Shown here: positions 60,210-64,000 of the stretch, one piece after another
How the letters are laid out: each line of letters begins with the position of its first letter
How positions within the stretch are numbered: the stretch's first letter is position 1
Assembly: GCA_963920765.1 (NCBI GenBank)
Contig: OY987246.1
Span: forward strand, 14,318,868 to 14,382,867
DNA: 64,000 nucleotides
Reading direction: 5' to 3'
DNA from: Ulota crispa
Lineage: Eukaryota > Streptophyta > Bryopsida > Orthotrichales > Orthotrichaceae
The notes under the pieces: model-generated
Told to the model about the DNA's origin: nothing
Seen by the model: the letters and a program-made list of their open reading frames with translations, nothing else
Database searches by the model: none
Made by a program: the position numbers and the translations under genes

Positions 60210-60760
60210 GTAACAATTGGCTCACTCCTTGTGCCTCCTTGGCCTTTTTTTCCCTCTTGCATCCGCAATGATGCTCCTTCTCCTCTACGCTCTGCTAGTC
60301 TTTTGTGCCCCTTGCGGCATGCAGAGCCGGCGCTCCAATTGTTGCTCTGCTTGGCCGCCTTTGCGCTCAAGTTGTTGTGCATCTAACTCATCTGCCTCAA
60401 TTCCTACATTTGGTTGTTGCTCGCATGGCGGACGCCCACCATTGCCGCTTGCTCTGTCACCTTTGTTGTCGCTTGCTGAGCCACCTTTGTTGCCGCTGGT
60501 TTTGCAACTTGCGCCACCTCCAAACTATACGTGTTGCATCACCTCACCTGGCTTTGAACGCCAACGCTGTTGCCAAAGAGTCATGTATAGCGACCTATGT
60601 TGCCCGCTTGCTTAGCCACCTTTGTTGCCGTAGGCTGTGCAACTTGCGCCCCCCCCCCTCCTTCTTCAAGCTCTACATGCTGCATCACCTCACCTGGCTT
60701 TGAATGCCAATAGTGTTGCCGAAGAGTCATGTATTGCAACCTATGTTGCCGCGCATGAAA
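60210..60760. repeat. GC-rich stretch with a 135 bp tandem duplication
   Basis: 60478-60605 and 60614-60752 are copies, sharing AGCCACCTTTGTTGCCG, GCATCACCTCACCTGGCTTT and GAAGAGTCATGTAT-type blocks. A run of nine or ten C lies at about 60650. Plus-strand frames rich in Leu/Cys/His are repeat-driven, so I do not call a gene. Confidence 0.75.
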
Positions 60761-61140
60761 AGAAGAAGACAAAGAGGAGAAAAATTATTCATCATCATAT
60801 TTGTAACAAGAGTGTACGAGAGATAGTATATAAGCAGCTATTGATAACTTACTTACTTACAAAGCAATGGCATTGCTGCTTTACTATAATATACAGATAA
60901 CATGAAAATATTAACATGCATGTGTAAGAGAGTATTAATAAGAATATATCCTTACATTCTCTCTTGCAAGAGTGTTTTTCTAAAAAGTTGTTATTGCATG
61001 TTGAATGTGAGGATTACTAGTTGCTCCTTGCCTCCTGTCACAGAAACGTCATAACATTCTGTAGCACTACCACTACCAGAGGCTGCCCTCCCTGGATGAA
61101 ACCTAGAAATGGATGAAATGGATGAAGCGTCAATTATTCA
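60761..61140. other. Intergenic DNA right of the duplication
   Basis: AT-rich, with no gene. The inverse strand from 60957 starts TGTAAGGATATATTCTTATT, which is in the style of a retrotransposon terminal repeat, but no matching limits were found. Confidence 0.4.
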
Positions 61141-61148
61141 TCCGGCCA

Positions 61149-61175
61149 GAAACCCTAATTATTTCTTATATATAT
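61149..61175 (+). promoter_or_regulatory. Telo-box plus TATA promoter-like pair
   Basis: AAACCCTAA (61150-61158) is followed 8 bp later by TATATATA (61167-61174). This spacing resembles promoters of plant housekeeping genes and ribosomal protein genes. The sequence downstream is C/T-rich with several CTTC motifs, as in a plant leader. It suggests a gene running rightwards. Confidence 0.5.
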
Positions 61176-61199
61176 TCCAAGTCGACCCACGCACAACTC

Positions 61200-62910
61200 A
61201 TCGTCCCTGCCTTTTGAGTTTGTTGCTATCGTAGTTGCATTTCTGTCACAACCTTCGTCTTCGCTGCAGTTTCTTTCCCCTTCGAGGAACACCAAGTTCT
61301 TCGCCGGGTCTTGAAAACTGATACACATGTATATTCAAGTTTCTTGTGATGTTCAGAAAGATTTCTTTTATGCGGTCGTTAGGACATTAAGGTCGTTTCG
61401 CTGTTTTTTCCCTCTTTTTTTTGAATTTGGCCGATGATTAAAAATGTATTTGCTACTCTTGATGGTCTCGGCCAGCTGATTATACACAATACCACTAAGA
61501 TCGATGAGGCCTGACGAACTCATTTTTTTTCATTCCCGGATCTGAGCTCTGCCTGTGAGGACAAATCCATGTATCATATATTTGTTACTGAATCCGGTTG
61601 TGGATCAAGATGTAACACCATATCTTCTCTCTGAGGCAACTCCTCCATATTCAGTGTTCGTAGTACTTTGTGTCTTGATTTTGAGTGCACAACGCACCCC
61701 GGGCGGTTCTGATCTTCAAGGATGAAACTGCCCTAAGCGTGTGCTAGAGAAACTGTTACCCGACCCTGAGTCGGTTGCAAAGCTGATTGATGGGTTGTGA
61801 AAGCCTGTCTCGTGTTACTTGCCTTATGTTTATTCCCGTATTGCAAGCGTCAATATGAGCAGGTACATGCTTGAAAAGAATAGGTTAGGGTTTCTCGGTG
61901 ATGACGACTTTAGATGACGAATCTGAGCTTAAGGGGCAAGTGACCGTTAGTGGAGCCGGCTGTGTGATGTTTTATTGTGTAGCCATGTGAAGCTGCGGGA
62001 TCTTGTTGTCCGCTGGCCTGCCAGTTGCTTTGAAGCATAAACGAGGCATTTGTCTGAGAGAATCATAATAATGTGTTGTAGTAATCTGGTGTGGAAACAT
62101 CTTTGAGAGGTGGTTGCCATATGGTACTGTTGACATACTCCCTCTGTCCCACTAAAAAGCTCGAAGTTAAACACATTTCTTGTACCACTAAAAAGCTCCC
62201 TTTTGCTGATTTCAAACGCTGGGAAAGCATCCGCCATGTTCAATGATCTCATGGGGGACAGGTTAACTGATTAGAGAACATTCCTCTTTCCTAGGAAGCT
62301 TGACTCTCTCCTAGCAAGCTTGACCTTGCCCATATGAGGTATCATTGTTTGCTACTAATGAGGAGCTGGCAGCATGCACAACCATGGTACTTTTTGCATG
62401 GAATTTGGGTGCCCAAAAAAGGCGACATCAAAACTATAAATTTTGCATACATTTGATAGATGGTATATTGATTTTAGAATGCATATGTCACTAGCACAAA
62501 GACTAAAAACATAGTTAAATCCTTTGCATGGAAGGTTTTAGGACGTTTTTAGAGGGAACAGAGGGAGCATTACTTCAGTGGACCTTAGCAAAAGGTCTTA
62601 CATCTTGCTATGTGCCACAACAGACACTTGAGACGTCCTTTCTTATGCAGTTTAGGTTTTTGTTAGGGTTTTTGTGACGTCCGCCTCACCTTTAAGGCCG
62701 AACATCGGAGCTGCTGGGCTTGAAACACCGCGGCAATAGCTTTTGTAAATGCTTTGAGGTGCATGGCAAGAGTGATGTGAATCCCTCCGGGATCTAGTGA
62801 TGTGATGACTGATCTACGAACCTCGATAGGGTTCCAATATTTTCATCCTATTTTGTTTTGAAAATAAATCTCATCCACGTATGTTTTGACTTTTGTACTA
62901 ACCGTAAGAA
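61200..62910 (+). other. Possible leader and intron region of an unidentified gene
   Basis: Downstream of the promoter-like pair, GC content is higher than in the DNA to its left. Short frames include one starting MTTLDDESELKGQ at about 61901, but no protein family is recognisable. A Stowaway-like MITE occupies 62138-62567. I cannot define exons. Confidence 0.3.
62138..62567. mobile_element. 430 bp Stowaway-like MITE, inverted relative to the BBD copy
   Basis: CTCCCTCTGTCCC at the left and its inverse at the right. TA precedes the left end and the right flank is CA. Reverse-complemented, the interior matches the BBD-intron element over most of its length (for example GCAAAGGATTTAACTATG and TTTGTGCTAGTGACATATGC). 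Confidence 0.85.
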
Positions 62911-62914
62911 GCAG

Positions 62915-63117
62915 CTTTGGACAGTGATGACCTGAACTTACCTACATTGCCTGAACTTGATGTTGAGAATTCAAAAGTTCCTGAGTCCATCGCTGCACTG
63001 GAAGGACTGTTTTGTAACGTCCAAACGAACCTAAACGAAAAAAATTGTGTTAATATGGGCTTTCAACCAGCCCTACATCACAAGTTATTTCAATTTGTAC
63101 GTCTTGCATTGCAGTAA
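62915..63117 (+). CDS. Possible coding exon, unknown product
   Basis: The open frame reads LDSDDLNLPTLPELDVEN, then SKVPESIAALEGLFCN, directly after a candidate acceptor (AAGCAG at about 62909-62914). The acidic, Leu/Pro-patterned sequence is more protein-like than its surroundings. No family is recognised. The 3' limit is uncertain: a GT lies at about 63017, otherwise the stop is at 63115-63117. The gene would extend towards the promoter at 61.15 kb. Confidence 0.35.
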
Positions 63118-63517
63118 TAATGCTAGCTTGCCCTAGTTCACACGCGATTTAGGTTCAGTCAATATACTATGGATCACAGTGTTCAAATATTATTTCAAAC
63201 AAACAGTGTGGCTCAAGTGACCAAAATTTCAGAGAGATTTTGCAAGCATTGACCTGAACTTCGGAATGTGCGAAGAATGTCGCAATGCGGAGACTTCACC
63301 ATCAAGTCTTTACACAAAAAAATCAAAATCCTTAGAAACAAAACAAAAGAATGTAAACTTTAACTTCATAATATTACATTATCGGTTACAGTTACCTCTT
63401 AACTTAGCAGTAAAATATATGTGTTACATTTCTACAAAATTGAACAAGTATGGCAGAAATTGAAGAAAAATGAATTGGTTTTTTCGAAGAAAAATGAATT
63501 GGTTTTTTCTAGTCTCA

Positions 63518-63837
63518 GGCCCGGTTCAAACTAGCAACCGGTTGAGACACAGAAATTGGCACACTATCTGGTGTTTTGCCCAATAGAAACTTTTAAGTGT
63601 AATTGTATGTCATCCAAGAGTATGCAAGTGAGCCTTTGGTAGACAAGTTTGGTACCACCCTTGGAGCAAGCCCCAAAACTTCACTATCTTTGCCATTGAT
63701 GTGATTATATTGATTAGTGCAGATGGATGTAAAAGTATCAAACAAACCCTTAGTTTGAACTCTGCAACTGGCAAAAGCCAAATTTCAACCAAACATGTTT
63801 GAGAAATTTTCAGCCGGTTGCTAGTTTGAACTAGGCC
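63518..63837. mobile_element. 320 bp Harbinger/Tourist-like MITE
   Basis: GGCCCGGTTCAAACTAGCAA and its near-exact inverse at the right end, flanked by TCA on both sides (63515-63517 and 63838-63840). Sister of 20956-21264. Confidence 0.88.
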
Positions 63838-64000
63838 TCAGCTGGTGTTTCACAAACCTACTCCAAATATTGTCTAATATTATCTTTGTGCACACTACAC
63901 TTAGGTTACTTTTGATGTTAGAAAGGCTCATACTTTTGTTGTCTTTGTTCATATTATATTCAGATTTTTCTTAAATAGGCTAACTTTTTACTTTGTGGTT

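Noticed and set aside
60217-60703. Two 132-residue Leu/Cys/His-rich frames
   Set aside because: They coincide with a tandem duplication and a long C run, and the frames are compositional.
60004-60957. Possible minus-strand solo terminal repeat of a retrotransposon
   Set aside because: The ends have the TG...CA form, but the flanks do not give a convincing 5 bp duplication, so the limits cannot be supported.
1-64000. CRISPR arrays, rRNA or canonical tRNA genes, organelle DNA insertions
   Set aside because: I saw no regularly spaced identical repeats with unique spacers, no rRNA-like stretch, no complete tRNA cloverleaf, and no plastid or mitochondrial gene sequence.

Overview
The window is nuclear DNA of a land plant. 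It holds four spliced genes, and three of them encode proteins expected in the chloroplast: a BBD-type bifunctional nuclease, a [2Fe-2S] ferredoxin and phosphoglucan, water dikinase (PWD). The fourth encodes ATP11, a mitochondrial F1-ATPase assembly factor. Introns are GT-AG with one probable GC-AG, and the genes lie in AT-rich, transposon-filled DNA. The low intron number of PWD and the transposon mix make me lean towards a non-seed plant (bryophyte or lycophyte), but this is a weak inference.

Layout. 1-10.6 kb: two 1.46 kb arms, collinear without indels and nearly identical, lie in inverted orientation around about 7.6 kb. That interior carries an intact five-exon ATP11 gene, a degenerate reading frame, a foldback element, a copy of part of ATP11 intron 1, and a 935 bp TTAA-flanked element whose empty site is preserved in ATP11. 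10.6-16.8 kb: small elements, purine-rich minisatellites and otherwise unremarkable AT-rich DNA. 16.8-28 kb: the gene island, with BBD (+, a Stowaway-like MITE in its intron), ferredoxin (+) and PWD (-).

28-35 kb: a decayed hAT transposon on the minus strand with a MITE nested inside, next to a cluster of GATATC motifs. 36-50 kb: a large CACTA (En/Spm) element with a Tnp2-type transposase gene on the minus strand and a second, Ptta-like gene running the other way. Between the two genes sit a Stowaway-like MITE and a dispersed repeat. 54.6-60 kb: a broken Ty1/copia fossil whose reverse transcriptase region is split by a 3.7 kb insertion rich in a 50 bp minisatellite; a 239 bp terminal repeat can be recognised at its right end. 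61-64 kb: a promoter-like segment, one possible coding exon, and Stowaway-like and Harbinger-like MITEs.

The host genes do not form an operon or cluster and are regulated separately. PWD works in starch breakdown. Ferredoxin carries electrons in the plastid. BBD proteins are nucleases linked to stress responses. ATP11 helps assemble mitochondrial F1. The most unusual architecture is the near-perfect inverted repeat around a complete housekeeping gene, together with the piggyBac-like TTAA elements in and around it.
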